In this document: piece by piece, positions 22,698-31,069 of the stretch | Numbering within the stretch: position 1 is the first letter of the stretch | Layout of the letters: every line of letters begins with the position of its first letter | Origin: Synergistaceae bacterium | GTDB taxonomy: Bacteria > Synergistota > Synergistia > Synergistales > Aminobacteriaceae | Assembly: GCA_017448795.1 (NCBI GenBank) | Contig: JAFSKV010000081.1 | Coordinates: 1-37,335 of the forward strand | Direction: 5' to 3' | Length of the DNA stretch: 37,335 nucleotides | The notes under the pieces: generated by a model | What the model was told of the DNA's origin: nothing | Database searches by the model: none | The model's input: only the letters and a program-made list of their open reading frames with translations | Program-made: the position numbers and the translations under genes

Positions 22698-23226
22698 GCT
22701 TATTCCGCCGTATATCTCTATATTTTTTCAGCCCCCTCAAAGCGACAGCCCACGCCGCCAAATCATCAAGAACTCTTCCCGGCACCCTCATTCCCTCCGG
22801 CAGAAGACACGCCCAAAACCCCGGCCTGTGAAGCCTCCAGTACAGCCCGCGGGCCTCAAGGGTCGTCTTCCTCTCGTCAGCCGTCATAACCTCACATTCC
22901 CAGCCTGATACCCTCTCCCGGACGAAGCCCGCAAATTCCCGGCTTGTTGTCCCGTCGCCGACAAAGACAGCTTTCACATGGCCGCTCAGATTTTCCGGGA
23001 GAAGTTCCGCGCTTCCCTCCGTAATCCAAGAGGATAACCCCCGTTCATGCATCTCAATTTCAGCGAAGAAACTTTCACGCTCACATGACGGAAATATCCC
23101 GGACAAAATCAAGCCTCCCTCAGAATCCACGAAAGCAAAGCCCGTTTTGTCCTTCCCCGGATCGAGTCCAAGCACTAAATATTTTTCCCAAGAGTGTACT
23201 GCCATCTGTCCAGAATCCACAGCCAT
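22693..23226 (-). CDS. RNase H-fold nuclease-like protein (RuvC/YqgF type)
   Basis: The protein has up to 177 residues. The first strand VLGLDPGKDKTGFAFVD carries the Asp that opens RuvC- and YqgF-like active sites. DERKTTLEAR resembles the YqgF segment DER-x-TT-x-EA, and RVLDDLAAWAVAL carries the C-terminal Asp. It could process Holliday junctions or 16S rRNA ends, and family membership does not decide which. It overlaps the end of the acyltransferase gene by 52 bp with the start at 23226, or 31 bp with the ATG at 23205. Neither start has a strong ribosome-binding site, so the true start may be later. Confidence 0.65.
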   Translation of the reverse strand: MAVDSGQMAVHSWEKYLVLGLDPGKDKTGFAFVDSEGGLILSGIFPSCERESFFAEIEMHERGLSSWITEGSAELLPENLSGHVKAVFVGDGTTSREFAGFVRERVSGWECEVMTADERKTTLEARGLYWRLHRPGFWACLLPEGMRVPGRVLDDLAAWAVALRGLKKYRDIRRNKL

Positions 23227-24020
23227 TGCCCCGGCCTCCTCCGTATCAGTCTCTCTATTTGCGAACTACACAGCCTTATGCTCCCTGCCATGTCAGAACC
23301 AAAAGGCCGCCCGTTCATGTCGTTCATGTCGCTCAATATTCCGTGAAATCTCAGGTGATGCCGCGAAGGGTCGTCATCATCCCGCCAGTAGATGCCATGA
23401 ACCACAGGGCAGTGAAACTTTCTGTACAGGTGAATTATCCCCTCATGAGTCCGCGCAGGAAGCCCCAGGAAATCGGAGGGCACTCCCTCTTTCCTCGCGT
23501 CTAAGTCCTGCATGACAACGAGGACTTCACCCGCCCTGAGAACCCGGAATATCTCACGAAGCCCCTTGTTGCTGTCTATCATGGCCATGTGTGAGACATC
23601 TCTTCTTGTCGACATGATTACGGATTCGACGGCTTCATTCCGCTGTGGTGTGTATATAGCGTGAAGGTGAAAGCCCTCGTGAATGACCCTAGCCGCGGCG
23701 TATTCCCAGTTCCCATAATGCTGGCACATGAGGATCGCCCCTTTTCCCCGCGACAATGCAGAACGCAGAACGTTTATGCTTTCTTCCGGGAAGTCCACAA
23801 GCTCACGTATCCGGGATATAACTTTGGGCAGGCGTATGAACTCCGTTACGGACATCCCGAGATTCTCGAAAGAGTCCCGGATTATTTCCCTCGAAATTGT
23901 TACTCCAACTCCGAGCGATTTCACGCACCTTGCCTCACACCTGTCCGTTGTCCTCCAGAGAATGAGGTGCAACAATCTTCCGGCGAATCTCCCGAAGGCA
24001 AGCGCAAATCCATGGGGCAT
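23175..24020 (-). CDS. Lysophospholipid/lipid A acyltransferase (LpxL/HtrB family)
   Basis: The protein has 281 residues from the ATG at 24020. The catalytic H-x4-E motif is HYGNWE (101-106). LVVMQDLDARKEGVPSDFLGLPARTHEG (the VxxDQ/D-x-x-x-x-G-x-F region) and DPSRHHLRFHGIL follow. LpxL-family enzymes add secondary acyl chains to lipid A at the inner membrane, implying an LPS-like outer membrane. An AAGGAGG (24064-24070) is 43 nt before this ATG, whereas an in-frame CTG (24048-24050) or ACG lies 10-13 nt after it. The real start may thus be a non-ATG codon ten residues upstream, which would restore a hydrophobic N-terminal segment. Confidence 0.85.
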   Translation of the reverse strand: MPHGFALAFGRFAGRLLHLILWRTTDRCEARCVKSLGVGVTISREIIRDSFENLGMSVTEFIRLPKVISRIRELVDFPEESINVLRSALSRGKGAILMCQHYGNWEYAAARVIHEGFHLHAIYTPQRNEAVESVIMSTRRDVSHMAMIDSNKGLREIFRVLRAGEVLVVMQDLDARKEGVPSDFLGLPARTHEGIIHLYRKFHCPVVHGIYWRDDDDPSRHHLRFHGILSDMNDMNGRPFGSDMAGSIRLCSSQIERLIRRRPGQWLWILDRWQYTLGKNI

Positions 24021-24136
24021 AAAACGCAGAAGCCCCGCAAAAAATTTCAGCGTGTCCTGTATTCCTCCTTATGAAAATTTTTCCTATCATATCATGTAAA
24101 ATTAGCTCATATAACTTCCAACGGGGAGAGTTTTAC

Positions 24137-24526
24137 ATGTCGCTGAGAGAATGCAAGGTATGCAGGACGCTTTACGATGATGAGACCTACGTAGGCACGA
24201 CGGAAATATGCCACGACTGCCGGATGAGGCTTGAAGGTACTTACGGGCGCATTCACAACCACATACGGGACAGCAAGAGCATAGACCCCCACGACCTTCA
24301 GAGGCTGGCGGACGACACAGGCACGACTCCCGCCGAAATGCAGATAATCTTCGAGCTTGGCTGGCTTGAGCGCGACATACAGACTTACGGCGGGACTGTC
24401 TCAGAACGTCAGAAGCTGGCGGAAGAATTTGCGCGCGAACTCCAGAAAATGATTGACGAACGCAAGGATGTCTACACTTACGGCGGTAAAATCTACAGCA
24501 GGAAGAACAAGCACAGGCACAAATAA
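24137..24526 (+). CDS. YvyF-like flagellar-associated zinc-ribbon protein, copy 1
   Basis: The 129-residue protein has Cys6/Cys9 and Cys25/Cys28 forming a zinc ribbon. A segment follows (YGRIHNHIRDSKSIDPHDLQRLADDTGTTPAEM) like the winged or MerR-type helix of YvyF, a small protein of firmicute flagellar operons. YvyF's role is poorly known. A third part (residues 83-129) is basic and ends with a YGGKIYSRKNKHRHK tail. The ATG at 24137 is chosen because GGGGAGAG lies just before it. The next gene, 15 bp downstream, is a paralogue with the same layout. Confidence 0.7.
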   Translation: MSLRECKVCRTLYDDETYVGTTEICHDCRMRLEGTYGRIHNHIRDSKSIDPHDLQRLADDTGTTPAEMQIIFELGWLERDIQTYGGTVSERQKLAEEFARELQKMIDERKDVYTYGGKIYSRKNKHRHK

Positions 24527-24541
24527 CAGGGAGGTATTCAT

Positions 24542-24955
24542 ATGCTTACGGAATGCAAACTTTGCAGGAGGATCTACAACGGTTTTGACGGGCAGAAGAT
24601 TTGCGGGGACTGCATCAGGAGGCTTGAAAGCATTTACGGCCGCGTCCACGAGTACATGAGGGACAACCAGAACAGGAATTTTGACCTTGACACTCTTGCC
24701 GACGAGATGGACATAAGCCCCGTTGACGTTCAGGCACTTGTTGACCTGGGATATATCGAGAGGGACATGCAGACTTACAGCCGCGACAAGAAGGGAACGC
24801 GCCAGAAGCTCGCCGAGGCAATCAATGTTGAAGTCGAGAAGCTGAAGCGCAACAACATTACCACATACGGCGGAGTGATATATGCCCGCGACTCCCAGCA
24901 CAAGAAGGACGACGACAGCAGGCAGTACGTTTACGACGGACAGAGGCGGAAATGA
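24542..24955 (+). CDS. YvyF-like zinc-ribbon protein, copy 2
   Basis: The 137-residue protein has Cys5/Cys8 and Cys21/Cys24, then YGRVHEYMRDNQNRNFDLDTLADEMDISPVDVQALVDLGYIERDMQTY. It shares with copy 1 the ribbon, the R-R/M-LE-x-x-YGR segment, the ERD-x-QTY motif and a TYGG-x-IY near the end. The C-terminal tails differ, and this copy ends with an acidic/basic KKDDDSRQYVYDGQRRK. GGGAGG precedes the ATG. The stop overlaps the prepilin peptidase start (ATGATG/TGA), so the three genes form one transcript. Confidence 0.7.
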   Translation: MLTECKLCRRIYNGFDGQKICGDCIRRLESIYGRVHEYMRDNQNRNFDLDTLADEMDISPVDVQALVDLGYIERDMQTYSRDKKGTRQKLAEAINVEVEKLKRNNITTYGGVIYARDSQHKKDDDSRQYVYDGQRRK

Positions 24956-25755
24956 TGGCTCACACAGTGATAACGGCGGGAATAATCGGCGCGTGTCTGG
25001 GCTCTTTCCTGAACGTGGCGGCCCACAGGAGCATTCAGGGGCGGAAATGGTGGGGAAATGAGCGGTCAGTATGCGAATCCTGCGGCCATGTTCTGGGAGT
25101 CTTTGAGCTTCTCCCGGTAATATCATGGCTCATACTGCGGGGAAGATGCAGGCACTGCGGGGCGAAAATATCAGTCCGCTATATCCTCGTCGAGATAATA
25201 TGCGCGGCTCTTGCCATGATGATTGTCCTGCGCTGGGGAATTTCCTGGGCGGCCATGTTCGCGGGAATTGGGACTTGCGGGCTTGTGCTTAACTCTCTTA
25301 CTGACTATGAGACAAGCGATGTTTTTGACGCTTTTGCCCTTGCGCCTGGGATTGCGTGCCTTCTTCTGAGGACGGCGGGGGGATTTCCTGCTTTTCTTGA
25401 CGGACTGGCGGGGGCGTTTGCGGGCTGGGGAATCTTCGCGGTGATAATCGTCCTTTCACGCGGCGGAATGGGCTGGGGTGATGCTGTCTTCATGGCCGGG
25501 GCTGGGGCGGTCTTGGGGCTGAAGTTCACTCTTCTTGCCTTCTACTTGGGGATAATGTCGGGCGGTTTCTTCGTGATTGTGATGATGCTTATAGGCCGTC
25601 TTCACTGGGGCAGGGGCGAGAGTGTACCGTTAGTGCCGTTCCTTGCTGCCGGGTGCTTCATGACGATGATAGCAGGCCCTGAAATTTTCGCCTGGCTTGC
25701 CCCAAGAATCTTGTCCCCTGAAATTCTGGCTTCTTCTTGGCCTTTCATCCTTTAA
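24952..25755 (+). CDS. Type IV prepilin peptidase (A24 family)
   Basis: The 267-residue polytopic protein has the GSFLNV N-terminal signature (17-22), the zinc-type cysteines 41/44/66/69, and the two catalytic aspartates of the family. These are Asp118 in TDYETSD and Asp177 in GMGWGDAVF. It cleaves prepilin-like leaders and N-methylates the new N-terminus at the inner membrane. No pilin or pilus assembly gene is nearby. The enzyme probably serves a pilus or type II secretion system encoded elsewhere. Start at 24952, with a second ATG at 24955 equally possible. Confidence 0.93.
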   Translation: MMAHTVITAGIIGACLGSFLNVAAHRSIQGRKWWGNERSVCESCGHVLGVFELLPVISWLILRGRCRHCGAKISVRYILVEIICAALAMMIVLRWGISWAAMFAGIGTCGLVLNSLTDYETSDVFDAFALAPGIACLLLRTAGGFPAFLDGLAGAFAGWGIFAVIIVLSRGGMGWGDAVFMAGAGAVLGLKFTLLAFYLGIMSGGFFVIVMMLIGRLHWGRGESVPLVPFLAAGCFMTMIAGPEIFAWLAPRILSPEILASSWPFIL

Positions 25756-25772
25756 TTCCACGCAAAAGAAAA

Positions 25773-25803
25773 CACCCTGCCGGGATTTTCTCCTGACAGG
25801 GTG
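25773..25803. terminator. Terminator between prepilin peptidase and the giant secreted protein (convergent)
   Basis: CACCCTG (25773-25779) pairs with CAGGGTG (25797-25803). T-rich sequence lies on both sides (TTGTTGTT on plus, GTTTTCTTTT on minus), so it can serve both convergent genes. Confidence 0.68.
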
Positions 25804-25842
25804 CTTGTTGTTACCTTTCTTCGTTTGCTCTTGTGTCTGCCC

Positions 25843-28800
25843 TTACTCTTCAGCCGGAGCTTCCGCCGCTTCCTCAAGAGCCTTCTCTGTTACTGTGTCG
25901 CCTTCCGCCGCATTGTCGAGTGAGTCCTTCGCGTTTCCTGCAACGGGTGCTTTGACCGCTATCACAGGCGCGTAAGTTACATCCTTTTCGAGCCACGGGG
26001 CAGGAACAACGACTCTGCCTTCAGGAACAGCGAACACTTCAGCCCCTGCCTCGTCGTAGAACTCAGCGATAAGGTCATCCTCTGAATCCTCAGCGTTGCG
26101 CGGGAATGCGAACCACACAAGTTCTCCGTCCACAGGAGCCTTCTCATCAAGAGACACAGCTTCAAGGTCATACTGCCCTGAATCGTCCGCCGTAATCTCC
26201 GGGAGTATTGCCGCTATGATGTAGCCGCCCTCAGCGATCTTCCTCAGCTCTGACTGTGTGAGTGCCGAGTCATTGCGCGCATCCCCGTATGTCACTGTGC
26301 CTTCGCCCTGCTTGAGCTCCTCGTCAGCCTCAGCTTCAGCCGCTTCTTCACCGTCAGCCCTCATTTCAGGAAGGTCACTGCCGTCTGACGGTGTTGAGCC
26401 GCTTCCTGCATCATAAGGCGTTATATCAACCGACACCTTCATTGATGCCTGAGCCTTCGTGATGGTGTTTGTGGCTGTTACCGTGAAGTAGGTGTGAAGA
26501 ACCTTGTCCGTCTTGCTGCCGATGTCCTTAGACGATAAGCCCTTGGGCACTGTGATTGTTACAGTCGCGCTCTCGCCGTTCGCGGCGGGCTTGATTGCCG
26601 CTGTGAGCCTCCCTGTAGGCTTCACTCCGATTGCCCACTTAAGCGTGGTGTCTCCTGTCTTGCCCATCTTGCCTTCGCCGTCATCCTTGAGCGTGAACAC
26701 TGCGGGGATAGAAACAGCCTTCTTCTGATCTGATGTCCCTGTTACTGTCGTCGGAGCAGCGTCGAATGACGGAGTTTTGTCCCTGACTATGAGCTTGACA
26801 GCACCTATTACGGTAGTTCCCACGTTGTCAGCCGAGACCTTGAACGACAGACCCTTTGTCGCCTTGTTCATAGCTTCAGGATTGGAGATAAAGCCGAGAT
26901 TCTGGTCGGAGGAATCGGCTACAACCAAGTCTGAGAACGGTGAACCGCTGGGCTTGGTGTTGATCTTCCATCTCACGTAAGCAGCCTTGTATGTCGTCGG
27001 TATGTCTGACCTGAACGCGAGATCATCGCTCTGCGTCGCTCCGATGTTGAGGGTTACAACCTTCGTCGTGATCTTCGGCTTCTTGCCCTTCACGCCAATG
27101 GTTACTACTGTCCCGGCCTTGCCCGCGTCGTTCGAGGCCACAACGAGGACGTAAATCGGCTTGTACTCGTGGGTCGAATCATCTGATGTCGGGAAAAGAG
27201 GCGTGCCCCTCAGCGTCCCGGTCGCCTTGTCGAGAGAAAGCCCCCTTGCTACAAGGTCTTCCACCGATGTAAGCGGTGTGAGCGCCGCCGCGTCTTCTTC
27301 AAGCGTAACGCCCAAATCAGAGGCCGAGTCTGCCGTGTGCCAGGTTATGGGCTTCGTTCCGGTCGCCGCAACTTTCAGGTTGACCGTCTTCGGGAACTCG
27401 ACTTCCTTCACGAGAGCCTTCCCCTTCGTCGTGATTGCAGGGGGCATCATCGCCACGATCGTGACCTTGCGGGTCGTCTTCTGCTTGGTTACAGTGTTGG
27501 TTACGGTGAGCGTGAACGGTGTCTTTGTCTCCTTCTTCTGGGTTGCGCCCGCCTCGTTCGCTATCGTAACGAACCCTGCCGCGTCAGCAGCTGCCGCCGT
27601 AACTGTGGCTTCCATGCCGTCCTTCTTCTTCGGCGATACCGTTATCTCATAAGGCCTGTCACCGCTGACTGTCAGCTTGACATTGACCGTCTTCGTCCCG
27701 GCCGCCGTAATAGGCACGTAAACCGTGAGATCCCTCGACACATTCTCAAATTCGCCCGCAGCGTCTCCGCTTATCCACGCAGGAGCGTTGCCCTCAACGT
27801 TGACCTTGTAGACCTTCACGACATCTTTGCCTGTCCCGTTGTCGAGGCTGATTGTGATAGGAACGCCGGTAAGCGAGAACTTCTTTGTGAAGTCGTTCGT
27901 CAGCTCGATGACGGTGATTTTCTCGTCGTCCTCGTCAAAGTCAACAGTAGCTGTAAACGTGGGCGCGTTGTCTCCTGCCTCTGCCTTCTTCTTGGCGGGA
28001 AGGCTCGTTCCGCCGCCCAGGGTGCTGTTCGTTACCGCGATGTCGATGCTGTCGCCTGTCTTGCTGTCGACAAATCCCATCTTCCTCGCGTCTGCCCTTG
28101 CGATATAGGCCTTCACTGTGATGGGCTGGGTCCCCGTAACCTTTATCTTGTGGTTGAGCTCGTCGTCGCCGTTCCTGAAGTTGTCGATCTTCAGCGTCTT
28201 GAACACGGGAGCGACCCCCTTGACGACAAGCGGCACCTCAGCCTTGGCCATGTCCGCCGTCGCCGATTCGCCCTCGCCGGAAGGCTCTGTTGTGTAGCCC
28301 GCGTTCCTGGCCTTTATCGTAACCTTGAAGGTGTCAGAGCCTGTTGCCGGGAATCTGTCAAAGCTGCCTGAGAGGGTGAGCTTGGTCGCGTCGAATGTCA
28401 GCTTGCCGTACGCTCCGTCAGCGTCAATGAAGAAGTCCTTGCTGGCCCAGTCATCGCCTTCCTTTGTTACCGCGCCCCTTCTCGCCGGAAGCGCGCCGCC
28501 GCCTGCATCGCCTGAGATTACAATATCAACGTCGACCGACTCAGCGTTCTTGACGATGATTTTGGCGTTGTACTTCTTGCCGAGCATGAGGTTGGAGAAG
28601 CTCTTTGTCGTGATGCTGGGAGCCTCGTAAACCGCCACTTCTCCCGACACAAGGTCAGACGAGTCAATTATCTTGTTCGCCGCCGTGATCGTGTACTCGC
28701 CGCGCTTGAAGGCCTTGTCGAACGAGCCGAGAAGGTAAGCCGTCGTGTCAAATGAAACGCTCTTGTCGATTGAGAGCTTGAGTCCCTTGGGGAGATTCTT

Positions 28801-30567
28801 CACCGTCCATGTTATCGGTCCGGGGAAAGCCTCAAGTTTCACTGCACCCTCTGGAGCCTCCTTCTTGTTCGCAGGAAGTGAGGAGGCCTTGAAGGGAAGC
28901 TCCGCCGCCGCGTCTCCCACTTTCTGGAGTACGTTGAACGCGCCGGAAGGAAGAGTGCCTGTTGACTTGATCGCGAAATGCTCCCCGTCCTTAATGCCGA
29001 GCGACATCTGGACAGTCATCTTGTCCTCGCCCACGCTGTTCTTGACGTGAATCGTTATGGGGTGCTTCCTCAGAGCCTTTGCCGCTGTTTCCTGTGCCTT
29101 GAGCTTCAGGCCGTTGCCGTAAACCGCGCTTTCTTCCGCATCATCTGATTCGATGCCGTCAGGGAGATTGTCCGCCCACCATGTGAACGTTCCGGGTCCG
29201 TCAGCATACAGCGTGAGAATATTGTCCTTGCCTTCGCCGTCAATTATGCCGTTCTCTGCCTTGAGACCCAGAACCGACGTGTCCACAGCCTCATCAAGAC
29301 TCAGCTGCTTCGTACTCTTGTCGACGATAGCGGGCTTCACTGCCTTGACCTTCACATTCAGCTTGTACACAGGGTAGTCATCCGGGTCGCTGTCAGCCTT
29401 ATCAAAATCTCCAGCGGGGGATTTGGGCTTGAAGCTGAGCTCTATTGTGATGTCCTTGCTGTTTTCGAACGGTGCCGGCGTGTTCACTTTGTCGGTTGAG
29501 AGCAGAGTCCCGTAGAGCCTTCCTGTCTCAAGGTCGAAAGAGAACCCCGGAAGACCCGCGGCCGCAAGCGTGGTCGAGCTTGTCGTCGTCTGATCCCAGC
29601 TTATGGGGTAGCCGAGAAGTCCGCCTGAAGCGTCAACCTTCGTGCTGTAAGGAGTACCCCAGATAATATCGGGGAGCTTCTTTGTGGTCATCTTGGGCTT
29701 GTCGAAAACTATGAGCGTGTAGGCCTTGCTGGTCTTGGAGCCCGCCGAGTTGGTTACCGTGAGGACTATGCTCTTGAAGATTCCGGCTTCTAACGGGATG
29801 ATTGAGTCCGCTGTCGGATTTCCTACTATTTTGAACTCTATATCCTTTGAAGCACCGTTTTCGTCTTCAGCGTTCCATCCTGATTCTGGATCAGGCACGA
29901 GAGTCAGGCCTTTGGGAAGCCCGGTAACCGTGTACGTTATGGGGGTGGTTGCCTTTGTCCAGAGGCTGTTGACCGGAGTAAGCGCGACACCTTTCTTGCC
30001 GTACGTTACAGTGCCTTCAGGCGTTTCCATAAAGTTGTCTGGGCCTGCGTCGGCGTTTTCACGGTCTTCAGCCGCGGCCGTTCCTGCGTGAATCGGTGTC
30101 GGAGCGTAGGCTGTAACCCTGAGCCTGAGAGTCCTTGCGACTGTGGCGTACCTTGTCTCGGTGGCTTCCGGGTTCTCGTCGGTCGGAGCATCGACTTGGT
30201 ATGTTCCCTGAGCCCTCACTATGAAGTTGTATGTGCCGACTTTCTTGGGCGTTCCTGAGAGCGCACCGGCTGCCGTGATAGTGAAGCCGAAACCCTCATC
30301 ATCGTCTTCACCCGGAGCGTTGCCGTTGAGCGTTACGTCGAAGCTGCCCGGCTCTGACGCTGTCGTTACTGCCGTGCCGAACGTCGGATCAGCGTCAAGC
30401 TCTCCCGTGTAGTCCAGCTCCAGCGTCGCGGTGAACGCATCTCCGCACTTGGCATCATCAAGCGTTGTCGTAACGATGCGGACAGTAGGGGTTGCCGACG
30501 CGCCCCATGCGAACGAAGCTGTGAGAAGCAGGACAACAGCCGCGAGCCATGTGATGTGTTTCTTCAT
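25843..30567 (-). CDS. Giant secreted protein with repeated Ig-like putative (He_PIG/cadherin-like) modules
   Basis: The 1574-residue protein has a signal peptide (MKKHITWLAAVVLLLTASFAWG). Roughly ten modules of 90-150 residues follow, many opening with an I/M-TTK motif (ITTKSF, ITTKGK, ITTKVV, MTTKKL). Several contain GxLxGTP or FDLETGRLYGT turns, the He_PIG signature of bacterial adhesins. Near the end is an acidic linker (EEAAEAEADEELKQGEG). A final domain of about 110 residues (IIAAILPEITADDSGQYDLEAV to DVTYAPVIAVKAPV) precedes an acidic tail. No cell-wall anchor, Synergist-CTERM-like sequence or barrel is visible, so secretion and attachment are unclear. The ATG at 30567 follows AAGGAGG. 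Upstream in-frame residues have no signal peptide and are noncoding-like. Confidence 0.87.
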   Translation of the reverse strand: MKKHITWLAAVVLLLTASFAWGASATPTVRIVTTTLDDAKCGDAFTATLELDYTGELDADPTFGTAVTTASEPGSFDVTLNGNAPGEDDDEGFGFTITAAGALSGTPKKVGTYNFIVRAQGTYQVDAPTDENPEATETRYATVARTLRLRVTAYAPTPIHAGTAAAEDRENADAGPDNFMETPEGTVTYGKKGVALTPVNSLWTKATTPITYTVTGLPKGLTLVPDPESGWNAEDENGASKDIEFKIVGNPTADSIIPLEAGIFKSIVLTVTNSAGSKTSKAYTLIVFDKPKMTTKKLPDIIWGTPYSTKVDASGGLLGYPISWDQTTTSSTTLAAAGLPGFSFDLETGRLYGTLLSTDKVNTPAPFENSKDITIELSFKPKSPAGDFDKADSDPDDYPVYKLNVKVKAVKPAIVDKSTKQLSLDEAVDTSVLGLKAENGIIDGEGKDNILTLYADGPGTFTWWADNLPDGIESDDAEESAVYGNGLKLKAQETAAKALRKHPITIHVKNSVGEDKMTVQMSLGIKDGEHFAIKSTGTLPSGAFNVLQKVGDAAAELPFKASSLPANKKEAPEGAVKLEAFPGPITWTVKNLPKGLKLSIDKSVSFDTTAYLLGSFDKAFKRGEYTITAANKIIDSSDLVSGEVAVYEAPSITTKSFSNLMLGKKYNAKIIVKNAESVDVDIVISGDAGGGALPARRGAVTKEGDDWASKDFFIDADGAYGKLTFDATKLTLSGSFDRFPATGSDTFKVTIKARNAGYTTEPSGEGESATADMAKAEVPLVVKGVAPVFKTLKIDNFRNGDDELNHKIKVTGTQPITVKAYIARADARKMGFVDSKTGDSIDIAVTNSTLGGGTSLPAKKKAEAGDNAPTFTATVDFDEDDEKITVIELTNDFTKKFSLTGVPITISLDNGTGKDVVKVYKVNVEGNAPAWISGDAAGEFENVSRDLTVYVPITAAGTKTVNVKLTVSGDRPYEITVSPKKKDGMEATVTAAAADAAGFVTIANEAGATQKKETKTPFTLTVTNTVTKQKTTRKVTIVAMMPPAITTKGKALVKEVEFPKTVNLKVAATGTKPITWHTADSASDLGVTLEEDAAALTPLTSVEDLVARGLSLDKATGTLRGTPLFPTSDDSTHEYKPIYVLVVASNDAGKAGTVVTIGVKGKKPKITTKVVTLNIGATQSDDLAFRSDIPTTYKAAYVRWKINTKPSGSPFSDLVVADSSDQNLGFISNPEAMNKATKGLSFKVSADNVGTTVIGAVKLIVRDKTPSFDAAPTTVTGTSDQKKAVSIPAVFTLKDDGEGKMGKTGDTTLKWAIGVKPTGRLTAAIKPAANGESATVTITVPKGLSSKDIGSKTDKVLHTYFTVTATNTITKAQASMKVSVDITPYDAGSGSTPSDGSDLPEMRADGEEAAEAEADEELKQGEGTVTYGDARNDSALTQSELRKIAEGGYIIAAILPEITADDSGQYDLEAVSLDEKAPVDGELVWFAFPRNAEDSEDDLIAEFYDEAGAEVFAVPEGRVVVPAPWLEKDVTYAPVIAVKAPVAGNAKDSLDNAAEGDTVTEKALEEAAEAPAEE

Positions 30568-30935
30568 GCTGACTAAACCTCCTTGTTCTTTCTTCCCGCC
30601 GTGGTGTGATCGCAGGACGGGATGAAAATGTGAATGAAATCCTTTCTCCTTTGGGTAACTGGAATGATACCCGGCCTGAGCTGCGCGAATGAGTTTGTGA
30701 TTTTTACCGCCTCCTTGGGGTGAATGATGAATAAATTTGCGCCAACAGCCCGAACCTTGCCGGAAACTCCTTCCTCCTGAAGAAATTTTCTGCCCGTATC
30801 TAAGCCGTATGCTGGCAAATAGAAATTTGGGGATACAAATAGCATTCCATTTTTCACGATACTTTTCGGCAATCATCGGATAACTATTTAACTTGCCTTG
30901 TGTCGCAGAAAAATTTTATCACAGGCGGCTGGCTC

Positions 30936-31037
30936 ATGCCCTAATTTTCAGGATGGAAGCGGCGTACTTGTGTCCGAAATTCCGAGTAGGAAGCGGCGTA
31001 CTTATGCCCTGATTTTCGGGAAGAAAGCTATAATGTT
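30936..31037. repeat. Three imperfect 34-bp tandem repeats
   Basis: Units start at 30936, 30970 and 31004. Units 1 and 2 share an exact GGAAGCGGCGTACTT (30955-30969, 30989-31003). Units 1 and 3 share ATGCCCT-x-ATTTTC. The third unit runs into the GCTATAAT of the cupin promoter. Confidence 0.85.
31029..31034 (+). promoter_or_regulatory. -10 element for the cupin gene
   Basis: AGC-TATAAT lies 35 bp before the cupin ATG and inside the third 34-bp repeat unit. No convincing -35 is seen. Confidence 0.5.
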
Positions 31038-31069
31038 GCCATTCCAATTTTGAGGGGGCAATCAGGAGA

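Larger units (their letters stand above)
30568..31069. other. 502-bp divergent intergenic region before the giant protein and cupin genes
   Basis: The minus-strand half is a long A/T-richer leader of the giant protein gene. It contains a weak 99-codon frame (30573-30872, TTG start, no good ribosome-binding site, no recognisable family) whose stop lies 5 bp before the ATG. The middle has three 34-bp tandem units (30936-31037). The last unit carries the cupin -10. I see no riboswitch consensus and no clear -35/-10 for the minus gene. Confidence 0.6.

Noticed and set aside
24401-25126. A 241-codon minus-strand frame across the YvyF pair and prepilin peptidase
   Set aside because: It is fully antisense to three genes with recognisable motifs and has no ribosome-binding site. 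Treated as a shadow.
27337-28371. A 344-codon plus-strand frame opposite the giant secreted protein
   Set aside because: It is Arg/Leu-rich, matches no family, and lies fully antisense to a gene with a signal peptide and clear modules. It is a shadow of codon bias.
30568-30900. A c-di-GMP or other riboswitch in the giant protein leader
   Set aside because: I looked for the GEMM-type core and other familiar motifs and found none that fit. The region is only A/T-rich.
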